A stretch of DNA of 64,000 bases from Sphagnum compactum (lineage: Eukaryota > Bryophyta > Sphagnopsida > Sphagnales). How positions within the stretch are numbered: position 1 is the first letter of the stretch; the number at the start of each line of letters is the position of its first letter. Below are positions 13,134-26,600 of this stretch, one piece after another. Below the pieces are notes generated by a model. That model saw only the letters and a list, made by a program, of their open reading frames with translations. It did no database searches and was not told the origin of the DNA. The position numbers and the translations under genes are program-made. The stretch is from positions 5,146,001 through 5,210,000 of the forward strand of contig OZ234497.1 in the NCBI GenBank assembly GCA_965153455.1. Reading direction: 5' to 3'.

Positions 13134-15847
13134 TCAAGACGTGTTGCACTTGTTGGAGTAGTAATCGCAGCTTTCGTACACCCGCAGTCCAGGCCGCTTG
13201 AGTTCATCTTCCTCAAAGCATGCACATCGTGTTCCTGGAGGTCCTTTTCTTGGCAATTCTGCAACTCTATCCACTATACGGGGATAGTGACCTGAGTTGC
13301 ACCACACCTGAACATGATTCACAACCAACAAAGTTGTAAGAACAGGAAATAACATAGAATGGACCAACAGTTGGGGAACAAAATTTAGGACTCGCCATTA
13401 CAGCTTTGACTCTGGTGGATTCAGGATGCAAATGGAAAAAATATGTAATAGGAGGTCAAGACAAGAATTTGGGGAATCAGGATTGAGGTGATCTTGGTAG
13501 GGGAGTTCTGTAAAAGCAAACCAATGGCTCATCAGAGTTTGAGGAGTCAACTGGTTCTAGTCATACCTCCCCGCCTTTGTCTTGAGACCAGCGTGAATTG
13601 CAGTTGGGAAATCGGTCTTCATCTGCCTTCTGTTGTTCAGCAAGTTTGTTTGCTTGTGCTATCTTCTTTGCCACTCGGTTGAGCTCCTTTGTGGCGTTCC
13701 CATCCTCATCATAAAACCTTCCTACAAGCTTCCCAACGTAGCTGATTCAACCCCACAGATGAGATTCCTCCTGATAGACAGGGATAGACAAAGTTGGGAG
13801 AAGAAATCACCAACAGGTTACTGAATAATAAAAACAGCAAAAGATGGTACTGCCACCAGAAAAGCATAAATAAGAACTTGAAAGGAACATAAACAGGTCA
13901 CGGCTAACCAGAAAAACCATCAGAGAAAGATAACTCAAATCACAAACCACAATCCAAGAACTTTGGTTGTGGGGACCTGAAAGGTCAATCAACTCACATA
14001 TAAGTCTTAGAAAAAAAATTTCGCCAATCCTCAATGCTCTTGATCTGGAAACAGCAAGACCTGAGTTAAGGCAAGCTACATGCATTTTGTGACATTGCTT
14101 TAGTCAGACCTTTCTTTCAATGGGTTGATAAGGCAAATTGTCTACAAGTTCTCAGCAGTTAATGACAGAGCAATGAGATTCAGGCACACAATTTAGATGC
14201 TCTGTTACAGGGCACATATAGGTTGATAACAAGCCAGTGAGGGACCATGAGAGCTCACCTCTGATGCAGTGAGTCCTTTCAAGGAATCAGTCAATCCAGC
14301 ACCTGCAGAATCAAGGCCATTGAATCCCACAAATTTTCAGACAGGCAACATGTCCAACATGTCTCACAGCTGAAAAGACACAACAAAATTCCAGACAACC
14401 AAACACATCACGGTGTTGCTTCTGAACTACTTGAGAGTTCCCAAATCTCATGGTATGTTAACTGTTGGTACTAATGCACTGAAGTTGTAGCAGTAACATA
14501 GGTGACTTTGGATCATCATTATTGACTTACCAGTAAAGTTTCCTGATACAAATGCCCGTGAAGCATCCCTGCTACAGTAAGATGACAAGACCTCTCTTCA
14601 GTTTTCTGTTCTGAAAATAAAATCACAAAGCTTTTCAGCAGTTTTGACTGGATTGTGCTGAAAAGCAGCACTATTATGCATTGAGCACATCTTTCTCCTT
14701 TCCTCTCCTTTTCACCATTAATTGACTCAGAATTAGCTACACTTCCAGTAAAATTCTGCTTTACATTAGGATTAGGTCCTCCTTCTGCTCAGCCAGACAT
14801 GCTACCAGTGTTGCATTGTGAAAGAGGTAGTGCTAGGGTTTTACCAACGAATCAATAACCTTGCCAAAACACACTCAAGACAGTATCTCACACTCACAGG
14901 TTCTCAATTGACCAATTCAGCTTTCTTTCTTGTCAGAAAAGTCATCTAGAATCAGTCAAGCAATTATCTCTATACCTTAAGCACATAACAAATAGGTAAA
15001 CATCAGAAACACAATGGAAGCAGAGATGTTAGGTTTAGGGTTTAGGAATCAAGATAAGAGAGTCAAGAGAATCTGAGAGAGAGGGAGAGCGAGAGAGAGA
15101 ACTGCACCTTCCAAGAAAATGATGGTAACTGCCATTGGGTCCATAATGCACATGGCCTTTACTTACATCAAAAACACTTCTGGCCTTGCCAAGATGCCCA
15201 CAAAGAAGATCAGTCCAAACATTGTCCGTAACATTTCCTGGAAATCAATTTGAGATCGAATTTTTCATGGGAAAACCACCCGTAGCACTTCACTAACAGC
15301 TGGAAATGACATTCATGGAGAAAGATTGAAATGAAAGAATGAAAAAGAAAGAAATGATACCCTAAAATGCTCAGAAGAAGTGGTAGCTTAGGGTTGGATC
15401 CATTGTATCTGGCTAGCTCCACGGAAGTCCAAATTCTCTGAGAACACAAAACAGACACAGTCTTCTGTTTGTACATAGCGGTTTTGCTTAGGCACAAAAC
15501 CCGAAATTTTTCCAAGAGAGCTGACATCGAGAGACATCGTTAACAGCATTATAGTATGGAGGTTGAAGATTTTCCAAGGGCAAGGAATCTCTGATACATA
15601 CAGGTTTCATGGGACCCGGTGGCGTCGCGAGGTAAAGGATAATGGATGCCAGTATGACGGCCACTCCAATTCCCAAACACGCAGGCCGCAATCTGCCATA
15701 CTGTTCATCATCGGTCGCGGCATTTTCTGAGTTCTTGCTCTTCTTCTGCTTCTCAGCGGACGGCTCCTCAGGCTTGTCTACACGAGCTTTGGTCCTTGCA
15801 CGTAAGCCGGGATTCTCCTTGACCTCCGCCGTTACGCTCTCTGCCAT
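13134..15847 (-). CDS. MAPR4: Neuferricin/CYB5D2-type membrane-associated haem protein (plant MAPR4 class)
   Basis: This is a predicted membrane-anchored cytochrome-b5-like MAPR protein, expected in the ER/secretory membrane. Exons (minus, 5' to 3'): 15847-15602, 15437-15361, 15179-15108, 14568-14531, 14302-14259, 14044-13998, 13741-13567, 13307-13134, giving 290 aa with matching phases. Residues 1-55 are charged and Lys/Glu-rich, about 56-77 form one membrane helix, and the MAPR/cyt-b5-like domain follows (ELARYNGS, GSVFDVSKG, HYGPNGSYHHF, GRDASRAF). The family's Cys-rich tail is kept (CNSRWSQ, VWCN, RCACFEE). Exon 1 is the least certain: a GTATGT donor ends it at 15602, but a weaker downstream GTTAAC donor would keep phase and add 18 residues. 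The ATG at 15845-15847 is the first in frame. I identified it by recalled similarity to Arabidopsis MAPR4 and animal neuferricin. Confidence 0.88.
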
Positions 15848-15941
15848 TGCCGTCTCCTTGGCTTTCTCCAGCTGCCCAGATTGCTACTCCGGTGTGCTCG
15901 ATCATCCTGTGAGCATGTTTCTTCTTCTGCAGCTTTCTTTG

Positions 15942-15955
15942 AAACCCTAACCCTA
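15942..15955 (+). promoter_or_regulatory. Telo-box (AAACCCTAACCCTA) upstream of MAPR4
   Basis: AAACCCTAACCCTA lies 95-108 bases upstream of the minus-strand MAPR4 start codon. AAACCCTA elements are a known plant promoter motif near transcription starts of genes active in dividing cells. Regulation of this gene by it is inferred from position only. Confidence 0.45.
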
Positions 15956-16313
15956 ATCTGTCTTTCGATGTTGTGAGCCGGGTGTGAGAGGGCCGGTATC
16001 TATCAGTGTGGGCCGGGTATCATTTTAAAAAAGGATACCAGCTGTGTAGTACCATGGCAGCTTCCCACTTCACTACTTGGAAGTCAATAAGGAAAACGTG
16101 GTAAGTTAGTTTTTGAAATGGTTATCTTTTGAAATGGTTAGGTTGTGAGTGGTATGAGTGAGACCTTACTCGGGCTTAAGGTCAAAGTGCAAATTTGGAG
16201 TTCATCACGGATCTCTTTAGGCATATTCAGGCATTTTAAGGTTACACTTTGGTCACATATGGTTTATACATTGTGGATGTGCTAGTGAGTTCTTATAACT
16301 TTGTTACGCATTT

Positions 16314-17330
16314 TTGGATGAGGCTTTATTTCATAACATGGTGTATATAGATGATCTTCTTCTCATTGGAGACCTCCAGGTTGCTTTGGGCATTTTGTTT
16401 TTATGTGTAGCTTGTCAATTTTCTTATTTCACACGAATAATGTCTCTTCTTCTTTTCTTCTTGTCTTTTTTGATGAATTTTGATAAAAGAATTATGCAAG
16501 TATGTGAAAACATTATGGGTCCAAAATCATGGGAATCTATTCAGGGCCCCTTAATGAGGCGTCAAGCTCGACTACCGATATATTTTGGTGGTATAAGTTT
16601 TCTTTCTATAGAACATTATGCCCCATTTACTTTTCTAGTGAGTTGGGTTTTGGTGGTTTCAGATTTGTGTTCTAGGTTTTGTATTTTTGATAGACCTGGT
16701 TTGGAAGAATATGTTTTTCAGGTTTGGGGGCGTGGGGACACACATGCTTTAACCATGCTCACATGCAACACGAGTGGCCTTCTTCTTGCAACTAGGGATA
16801 TGCACCCTTCTTTTGAAAATCTAGTAATTACTAGCACCATACATCTTTCATGGACATTCACCACAACACATCCCTTAGGTTATCTTGGAAATTGACTCCA
16901 TTTCTTCAACATCCAAAGTTCACATTCGTTTTTGTTTGAGCATGGGGGTAGTGCTGTGGTTGGTTGCTAAACCATTTATCTGTTGGTTTCATATCGCACA
17001 CTATACTTTCATTTTAGTGTTATGTTTTCATCTCAATTTGATTTGGCCCTCGGCATCTAGTCTTCTCACATGTGAATGTGTACACAGGTTGAACGCATTT
17101 GGCATACACTTAGCTCGTTGCCTGTTTGGAGGTTAACGGATAACCACACATGATGCCATCTGAGACGTCATGTATGCCTTTGCTCAAAAGAGTGAGCACG
17201 TTATATGAAGAAAGCGCTGGTATGCCCTTATGTTAGGAGTTTCATTACGAGCCATTCTCTACATGACTCGAGAAGACCAAGTTTTCATTGCCAATGTGGT
17301 GGTTACTGATTCGGCATGAAAGACAATGGC
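16314..17330 (+). pseudogene. Decayed non-LTR retrotransposon reverse transcriptase (C-terminal part)
   Basis: A 193-codon open stretch (16314-16895) contains YIDDLLLIGD, matching the YxDD catalytic box of reverse transcriptases, then RRQARLPIYFGG and a following SW, which resemble the conserved block after the RT domain in plant and algal non-LTR elements. Further downstream (about 17070-17320) broken frames still show CECVHRLNAFGIHLARC, R-x-x-x-HDA and VVVTDSA-type pieces of the zinc-knuckle tail, interrupted by in-frame stops. No intact endonuclease domain, target-site duplication or poly(A) tail is visible. It is an old fragment and not likely to be active. The assignment rests on motif order recalled from the family. 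Confidence 0.6.
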
Positions 17331-17340
17331 GTTGAGTGCA

Positions 17341-18654
17341 TTAGTCGACCAACAAGTGTAATTGTAGTACAAGCCCTTTTCCTATACCTAAATACAGCCT
17401 AGTTGGTACCTTCCACCGTAGAAGATCCCGCTTGCTGGAAACAAGTTTCTTCAAGCAAGTAAGGGAACTGAAAATGCAAAGGAAAAATCCAGCCAATGCT
17501 TTACGAACAATAATAAACTTCCTCAACAAAGCATTTCTTTGAATTGTGATATAAAATTTACTTCTTTCCCAATGAGGAAAGTGTCAAAGCCTTAACCTTC
17601 AATTGACAACCTACACTTGTTCAAATCAATAAAAAATATAAAAAGCACAACAAGGACTTGACAAAAGGAAAGGGAAATTTGATGTACAAATTTTAAAATA
17701 TAGAAATAAAGAGGCAAAAGGTGGCAAATCAAGGGAGGAGGCATGACCAAAAAATTTTAATACACATTCTCATTATCAATTGAACAATTTATTGCAATTT
17801 CTACTAAATTTATATTTCAAAATTTGACTATTAATTGGCCCCAATTTTTACTTTTTTCACATTTTATACTTTCAGTTTTGCTCTAGTCCTTGAAGAATTT
17901 AATCATGTAGGTGGTTCATTGGGGTTTACCAAACCTCCTTTATTTTTAAAAAAAGATTATTGTATTTATTAAGGTCAAAATATGAGGGGGCTTAGACTCA
18001 TTTAAATATGAGGCCTTGGGAATATTTGGGTTTTGTGCCAACTTGCACACATCAAAACATTGAAGCTGGAAAAGGTAGATTTTATGACTTATGAAGTTGA
18101 CTTATGATTTTTCATGTACACTATTATTATTAATATTATTTGAATATATATGATTTTAAAAACTTATTTGAAGGAATATCAATTCCAAATCCCAAATCAT
18201 GTGCCATTGCAATTCCAAGAATTTGAAGAATTCCAAATTACATGAGATAAGATGAAGCATGCTTGTTAACATGGATCAAATCCCAGAGAAATACATGAGC
18301 ATCCTAAAACTGAGACACGGAAATTTTCCTTTCACCTTTAGGTTAAGTTACATACATGTTATTTTCAAAATTTCCACATATAAATGTAAATCAAACAATT
18401 GATCATATATAATAAACTTAAATGCACTATTTAGTGAAGTCATTACCATTTTCATGATTGTCAAAAAGACGAAACTAACAACTCACTGATTTGTTGAATT
18501 CTCCGAAAATCAACATATAGAACTAATGAATTTGTTGTCATTTGGATAATCATGTCAAGGGTGGGTCACACATAAGTAAAGGAACAAAAATGCTTGCAAG
18601 CTTCAAGTTTGACTGAAAATACTAGATTCAATCATCTCCAGTTCTATTTTGTTT
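17341..18654. other. AT-rich gene-free interval
   Basis: This stretch is strongly AT-rich with many stops in all frames. I find no recognisable gene, RNA or transposase motif in it. Confidence 0.5.
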
Positions 18655-18806
18655 TGTAAATTAGGCAATTAAGGCTCTCCCTAATCACTGTTTCCCTTGT
18701 GAACATTGTAAATTAGGCAACTAAACTGTCTCCTGAATCACTGTTTCCCTTGTGAACATTGTAAATTAGGCAACTAAACTGTCTCCCGAATCACTGTTTC
18801 CCTCAG
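18655..18806 (+). repeat. Tandem repeat, 52-53 bp unit, about three copies
   Basis: TGTAAATTAGGCAA begins at 18655, 18707 and 18760, each time followed by CTCTCC- or TGTCTCC-type sequence and AATCACTGTTTCCCT. Copies two and three are nearly identical and the first is more diverged. The array is non-coding and lies in AT-rich intergenic DNA. Confidence 0.85.
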
Positions 18807-19011
18807 GAACCATTTTCAACTTGAGAAAGGGGACCCGTACTTAGAGCTCCCATACACAATTCTGTATGTTTCATTCCAGGTTTATAAAACTTAGACAGAT
18901 TATTAGATGGGAAACTGCAATTGTGTTCCATTGTCATTGATCCATACGAATTAGACAGACCTAGATAGCAAATTCTAATTCCCACTTTGTACCTTATTTC
19001 CATCTTAGGTC

Positions 19012-20090
19012 TCAGTAATCCTTGGATCCATTGCGAAGGTTAGGAATTGGCGTAGAAATGCCAGCACTTCCAACAGCTTCAGAATTGTTACACACCTCAA
19101 CACTCAATGCTCCTGCATGACAAGGGGGAAAATGCTCATGATCACAACAGGGCATGTTATCATGACAGGAAACTCCCACCTCTACGGCAATCCATATTGA
19201 ACCACAAATGTGAGGACCAAGGGTGACGTGAAATCTTTTAAGAGTGCCCAATACCAGGACTACGCGGGCATGAAATCTTTGAAAAAGTACCCAATACCAA
19301 GACTAGGTTGGTATATCCAAAAGTCAATACGAGACAAGCAGTCATTCTGGAAAGACTGCTGTGCATAAATCTTGATGGCAAGCAAGAAGAATGGAATTCA
19401 AAATTTTTCAGCTCATAATCAATGTTTACCTCTTACATTTGACAACTCTTCTTTCAGCTGCTGATTATGTCTTTGCATTATTTCATGATTTGCTCCAGTG
19501 TTGTAATCACTTGGGTACAGTACTCCATGGACACAAAAGAACCTGTCAATTGTTTTTGGGGATCTGTAAGAGCATTCAACACTTTTACCCTGCAGCTTGC
19601 CAACGCCCCCACCTGTGTCCATCAGATCACAATGAAATTTGCAGATTAAGGTTGCATTCACCATCATTATATTCCACAAAATCAACGTCAGAGCCAACAT
19701 ATATGAGCTAATCTGTACATCAAAACTTCTGTTGCAAAGCAGTCACTAATCAGTGTTTAGAGTCAGGACATTTAACGCCCCAAAACCTTGGGCCAACTCA
19801 CTCAGTACTTTCGTATCATATTGCATTTAGGTGCATTCAATTTCATTGTGCAATCTCATATGTCAACATAGTACATACCTCAACACAATCTCCTGTTTTG
19901 AGCAGGTCAGTGCTCTATCAGTACCTCCTTGGAGCAGGATAGAATTGAATAACCCTCCCACTGAATGACTTATGTCAATCAGTTGGAAGTGAAGTGGAAA
20001 CTCCCCCTCACAGCCATGCAACCACAATCTCAATACTAATGACCAGTTCCACAAGTTCAGCAAGGATGCTGCTAGTTTCAGAGACAATCA
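19012..20090 (-). pseudogene. Unidentified decayed coding region (coiled-coil-like fragments)
   Basis: Reading the minus strand, several stretches look like coding DNA cut by stops and frame changes. One block near 19460-19590 reads VLNALTDPQKQLTG then a segment ending LEQIMK, and a shift of frame continues as MQRHNQQLKEELSN, ending at a GTAAGA donor-like site near 19430. A terminal-exon-like block follows an AG near 19112 and ends in a stop (EAVGSAGISTPIPNL). Another block near 19870-20080 ends at a GTATGT donor-like site. I do not recognise the family. It could be a pseudogene, or a real gene whose exons I cannot join. Confidence 0.3.
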
Positions 20091-20657
20091 CTAATATTCA
20101 GTTATTCTGTGGCAGGGACATTAAGACAAATTTGTTGTATTAAGGATGTCAAGCCACATGGCTATTTCACATTGAAATATATTAACCTACCAAACAAGGA
20201 GACACCATACAAGAGTTACCTGGAAAAGTAGTCAAATTAGAGTGCCCTTTGCAACACTTATAAAAGAATGGATTTCTCAACATATTGCCTTTCAGACAAT
20301 GAACTGTAGCAGTTCAGGACCCTGTGAGAAAAAAAATCACACTACACTGTACTTATAACTCAAATACCTGTGGCCATTCAAATGAAAACTGCAATCTCAG
20401 TTCAAGAATGAATCTAACTTTCTACAAGGTCACCAGTTGTCACACCAATTCAACAGCTTGAAACACTTCTGGTTCCACTCCCTTCAACATACCTGACAAA
20501 TAATTATGATATTCGTCTCAATTCATTGCATGGTCCCCAAAAAGAAAGCATCACTGCATCTAGACACTGAAGACCTCCAGAGTCAATAGGTGATGAGAAA
20601 GGAAGAGATATCTTGAAATTGGTGAGGGATCTCTCTGTGATGACCAAGTGCAAAGAC

Positions 20658-23600
20658 TCACTTCAGCCATGCCACAGCATCAATCTCATCACGAGCAGCT
20701 CTATAAAGCTCAAGCCTCTTTGCAATTTGAGTTCTGCGCTCCATGAGTGCAGGATCTTCATCCAGCATTTGAGACAGTTGCTTTCCCTGCATTGATCAGT
20801 TCATCAATCAGTATGTTTGGCAAGTATTGCTGTGATATCATATCTAAAATATCTACATGTCTCTCTCTCAAGGAGACAAAACGTGACAACATTCACAGTC
20901 AAGGCAAACCCCCACAAGAATTAAAAACAACCTTCAGGACAAGAAACCACAGTAAGACTGGAAAAATGGTGTCTACCTCTCGCTTCCCAACTTGGGCATA
21001 GAAATGGTCAAGGAGAGACCGCTTTGCCTCCCGAACTTGACAGTGGACAACAGCTTTTGGAAGAGAGTTTCTCAGCAGGTCACAGACCATGTTCACATAT
21101 GCGGACACATTTGAGCCTGCCAGAACATCCAAGCACACTCATAACTACCTTTTCAGTACAATAAAGGATCTGACTTTGCTGTTGCTGCAAGAAACAGATC
21201 TGCTGATCTTTCATGAAATGTGAAAGATTCAAGCTCACCAATTCTCCGCAAATGACCATCAGTGTAACGGTCCATTGTGGAAGCACCTGGATTTCCTCCC
21301 TTCTCCACTTCTTGGGGAAGCTTTCTGAAGAAATCAACAGTCAAATAACTTGCCTCCATATCTACCAGCCTGAGAGATGTCTTTCGACTTTCGTCTCGCA
21401 TTCTTTCCAAGGCCTCTACAGCTGCTTGAGCAAGCTCTGCTTGAAGGGTGGGAAAGCGCTTCAACTCCTGCAAAATTCCACAGAAATGCAAATGCAATCA
21501 GTGAACAGATGCGTCTGGAAGACTCTTGTCACTTGCTAAGAAGCAATTCCAAGATGTATTGTGGACAAAACACTAAGGTGCAATCTAAAGGATTGAAATA
21601 AAGAGAGGGAATAGCAAAACTTACAGTGCACTCGCCTACTGATTTACGGACAAGGTCCCTGAGGATGAAATGTGTCTGGAAAAACCAATGTCAAATATTT
21701 AGGTTAGCGATAGTGAGAATGTACTCCAAAGGCAACAAGAAGTTATGCTGCAACAAGGTCATATATTTATAGGTATTGGGACCTCTCTGTACATATAATT
21801 TGAATCAACTTGCATAGAATTGAGAAAGATGACCCCATAACATTGTTATAGAGATTTCAGATTTGACAACATATCAACAAATACGAAAAGAAGAACAAGA
21901 AAAGAGACCCAACCCTAATAGACAAAGAAAAGACTTGAGAGAATTTTGAACAACAGCAGCACATGGACAAAGACATACTGCATCAACTACTGCTTCTGCT
22001 GGTCCACGGAAGAGGATGAGGGAACTCTCAATCAGGCGCCTGTAACCTTGCTCAGGGGCAATCAGATGGGGCTGGTAGCCATCAGCCTCTGACACAATTT
22101 TTCGAACATTTTGGGCTGAGAGATGCTTGTCAAATGGCAGCTTCTTCAGTGCAGCTGGTAGTTGGTTATCAAATACAGAGTAAATTTTTTCACCTCCTGG
22201 TCGTCTGCCATAACATACGATGTGTCAGTTTCAAGAAACAGCAATTTTCTAATGTTTACTCTGAAATTTCATAACTAGGTGGAATTTAGTTGTGGCCACC
22301 ACAGGAGTCAATTCCCTAAGTACAAAGAGCAGGGCCAAACTCCCCTAGTAAAAAGTTGGTCTCACAAAAGGTCAGTGCTATTGTTTTGTTGCTGAATCCT
22401 TAGGCTGTGTTTGACATGTTTGAAATCACCCAGCCTTTATCTCCAATGCTCTGCCTGTATCTTATGACATATCTACAAAGCTTAAAGGAGGGCTTCTTGC
22501 CAAGAGCACACATAATTGTTAACAACACATTATGAGAAAAGAAAATGGACTTACACTCCATCAAGATGATCTTTAAAGATATGGTCAAATGCCCTGCAAA
22601 GCTCCAAAATGGTGTACAGTTGAGCCTGCAGAAGACACACATATGTGTATAAGAAATACCCAATTCTGCCTTAGTCATTAACCAAAGTCATCATGGAATG
22701 TGATGTTACCAACTTGGGATGCATTCAAAATTGTGTCAACTTCCTCACCAACAGCACAACAGTTTGGCTTCAACAAGCACAAATAGAAATTGGAGTCCCC
22801 CAGAAAGAATAGATGATGCAGGAAGAGAATTGTACCCCTGCATCATTTGCCAATGGCCTGCCAATTTGGTTAAGTTCAGTTTCAAGCTCATCAATCTGCT
22901 TGTTGATCATGGCCTGGATACTAGGAATGCGTGCCTTGATAAAAGCCTCCAAATGCTGCACACAAACAATATGTTTGGTATCAGATGTAGATTTTAGTTA
23001 CACAACCTTTTCCTGCATTTGAAATTTGAACCTCTCACAATAGATTGTAAGAGGAAGACAATCCACTGTGTAACATCCTTCAGAGAGCTTGAACTTCAAG
23101 CAAGCATCACAAAGAAGCCACATCCTTCAGATATTTACTCTTATCGTCAGATATAACCTAATTTCTATTGTGCATGTCTTGCATATGAAAGTCACTCATA
23201 AGACTTGAGCTGACATCAACCAATGCATTTATGGGAGAAAAGAAAGATCAAAAAAATAACCCAAGATTAGTGGCAACTAGAGGATACTGCACTATACCTT
23301 AGACAATACTTTTCCCAAGTATTCAGAACCCATTCTGCTTGTAAGGTGGCCGTAATCTGAACTCTGCTGGAAATAGTCACGCTCCCTGCGCCTCGCAGCT
23401 ATCATGTCTACATTTTTATTGATATCTTGTTGTGATCGATTCACAACTCCAACCCACGGATGCTGCAGCCTGTATGCCCGTCCCTCCAACACCTGTTGAA
23501 GGAGATGGAGTCATGTGCACATTATAAATATCAGTTGTATTTCCTGTTCTCTTCAGAGAATTATTGCAACTATTTTGTCGTCCCAGAGCATCCCACCACC

Positions 23601-26600
23601 GGTACCACTGTCAGGGTCCCCATACGGCACACCATGATGTTCTCCCCAATCACAACATGATCCGCTCAACATAGAATGACACACAAGGTAGCTGCATTTT
23701 TGCCAGCTTCCTCTCATAGGCAGTCCGAAGCATATGCAGCTTATCATCATAAGTAATACACCCAGAAAGTCCCACGTAGCTTTGGTGAGAAATGTCCTAG
23801 TAGCCCATGTCAGGTTCCTCTTAATGAGAATTGTAAAATGTAAGTAAACTGAAGCTGAGAAGAACAACAATCAGAGGGAGGAGGGCTCACATCAAGAGCA
23901 TTTGTACCCTTGTCCATAAGATCCAGCTTTGTAAGCACACCGAAAGTGCGTTCACCTGAGTCCAAGCTCACATAGAATTATATATCAGATAAGGGACAAA
24001 AAATTTCAAAATGACTGCATCATGAGTTCCATGTCATGAAATGAGTAATGGGAGTTGAGATTGCAACATAGCTTCCAACAAGATTATTCGGTGCCATAGG
24101 AACCCCTAGCCTATGGAAATCATGAATTATGTCAAGGACCATTCCTGAGTATAGAGGAGATAATCTCCAAAGTAAGAGCATGGTAAGCTACCCAAAATTT
24201 TGTAAAGAGTGGCAAGAAAACTGCAACATTGGAAGAAAAGAGATGAAACTACTGTAGAAACAAATGGGAAAATAATTCAAGCTCAAGAATAACTACAATA
24301 AAAAATCCCAAGCATCAGTGCAAGTGCAACACAGGAACTTAGATGCTAAAATGTCCTCCAAAGCAGTGAACTGGGTAGACTTTCCAAAATTGACCCTATC
24401 TACATAAATATGGAGACATAAAGGTCCACTCCAGAGTAAAAACCTAAAAAGAAATCTAGACTGAAATGCAACTCCTCCAAATAATCCATTTCACACAAAC
24501 AATGTCATTCATGGAACACTGTAGGCATAAGGCTAGAAATGGGATCACTAGTCAAGAAGCACAAACCTTGTGGGTCAACCTCTCTGGCAATTTTAATCGC
24601 ATCAGATGTGGCAATATCCTGATTGGCGGGAGAGACAGCCAGAATAATAGAATTCGGCTGCAAAGAAAAGACACTTATGTTAACCCCTAACTAAGCTTGG
24701 GGTTACTTGCTCCTGTTCTGTCTAAATCCAGTCCCTAATTTGGACCAACTTCACATTACATTTAAAGATGCCTGATCTATTGAGAAAGTACAAATGAGAT
24801 TACCTTCTCAATATAAGATCGGACCATGTTTTCTATATCTCCAACAATGCTCTCCGATTGCCCATCTGCAGAAACAAGCTTATCATGCTCAACATGTTTG
24901 CAAACTGGCAACTAATGACATAATAACTGGAAACTGAGAAAAACACATAATCACAGAAGAGACCTTACCAAAGATCAGCAACATGTCCCTATATCTGAAA
25001 TCAGCCCAGCTTGCAATCTACTGTAGAGAAAAAAATAATGAAAATCTGTGGAACAAATTCCAGATTATGACTTACCAACAGCAATTTTTGTTAGACCAGG
25101 AAGATCAATGAGAGTGAGATTCACCACTGCAACCAAAAGATATTGTCAGATTCCCTGGAATAGATCTATATAGATTCCTAATGTCCATCTAGCACTGGCC
25201 CAAAGACAGGAAAAAGCAAAAGAAAAGTCTTTACTTTAAGAAGCACCCAAACACAACTAGGAGTAAATCACCCCTGATGTAGAGCTTGAAAAAAGTCAAA
25301 CACAACCAGCCCTACAGACTAGATTAATTCCACAGCGAGAACTGGGTATTAAGGGCCACATAAGGAAATAACTGTGTCTTTAACATTTTGTTCAATACAA
25401 AACAGATCTGCAATATCAGTACATCCTTGGCCACCTTGTTCCCTGCTTTCACAGCAATTGAATTACCATTTGAAGAGTAAACACTTAGATGAATTGGGAC
25501 ATTGGAAATCTGCTTTGTGCGGCCTGTGATTCTGTCTGTCTCATCAGAAATCTCTTTCCTCACCGCAGCTGCATGAGAAAGAAGTTACATCAATTTGCAA
25601 CATCAAAAGGGAGTAAAAAACAAATGCATCTGATGTGCACTACCTACAAAGTGTATAGGGTGGTTAAGCATTCTATGTGCAGACCATGTTCATTTGCAGA
25701 CAGGCCTAGAGTCTGGTTCGAAATGGACAAAACCTTGGAGATCAAAATCATAAGCTTACCAAAGTCAGTGAACCTCTTCTTGGGCATGTGTAGAAACTCA
25801 GCATACTCAGACCTGTCATCAGTCTTATGTAATTGCAGCACTAGTGGTCGTCGTGTAACAATTCCTGCCACATTGGAAGTTGAAACTCCAGGTTATTTCA
25901 TGAAGAAACCTTGCTTCCAAGTAACAGAGGATCTGTCAATAATTCGCATCAACGTAAGACTCAGAAATGAAAGAAACAAACACAAAGAAGAGTCATGTGG
26001 CTCGTCATGGCTCTTCAATGGTATTCATGAAGGCCCAAATAGCAAGGCCTTAAAAATGAAATTCTCTGATGCTGTAATGGACAGATGACAGATTACAATG
26101 TCAATGTATGCAGCAATGTGCTCATATTGACCTAAAAATGATTTTCTTGTTGTTTGGGCTGGAGAATGTGAATATGGAACGGAAATTAAAGAAGTGTTCT
26201 GTTGCAAGGTGTCAAGAACTAGTAATCCATAGTATCCTCTGCTTTGCTAGCAGATTGCCAAATAAGTCAAAGCCCATTGTTAATCCAATGCTGCCAGTAA
26301 AAGAGTGATGATCTTGTCACCTGAACCCCGAGGAAGAAAATCTCGCCCAACAATGCTCTCCAGCACAGACGACTTTCCAGAACTCTGAAACATGCCAATG
26401 AGGGAAAAAAACAATTGAAGAAACTGCCATTTGAGAAAATCATGATGCTAATAAGTTACAAGCAGTTTGCCCTTTGTCTATGCTCTTGAGTAGTAGGTTA
26501 GCCATAACAACCACTGATGTGCTTTGGATTGGACACATCTTTAGTCCTACTTGACAATCGCTGATCTCTCTTCTCCAATGTCAAGCCTGAAGGCAAGGTC

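Noticed and set aside
15108-15237. Longer MAPR4 exon 3 starting at 15237
   Set aside because: It stays open but inserts about 20 residues between the conserved ILG and SVFDVS; the acceptor at 15180 joins these directly and keeps phase.
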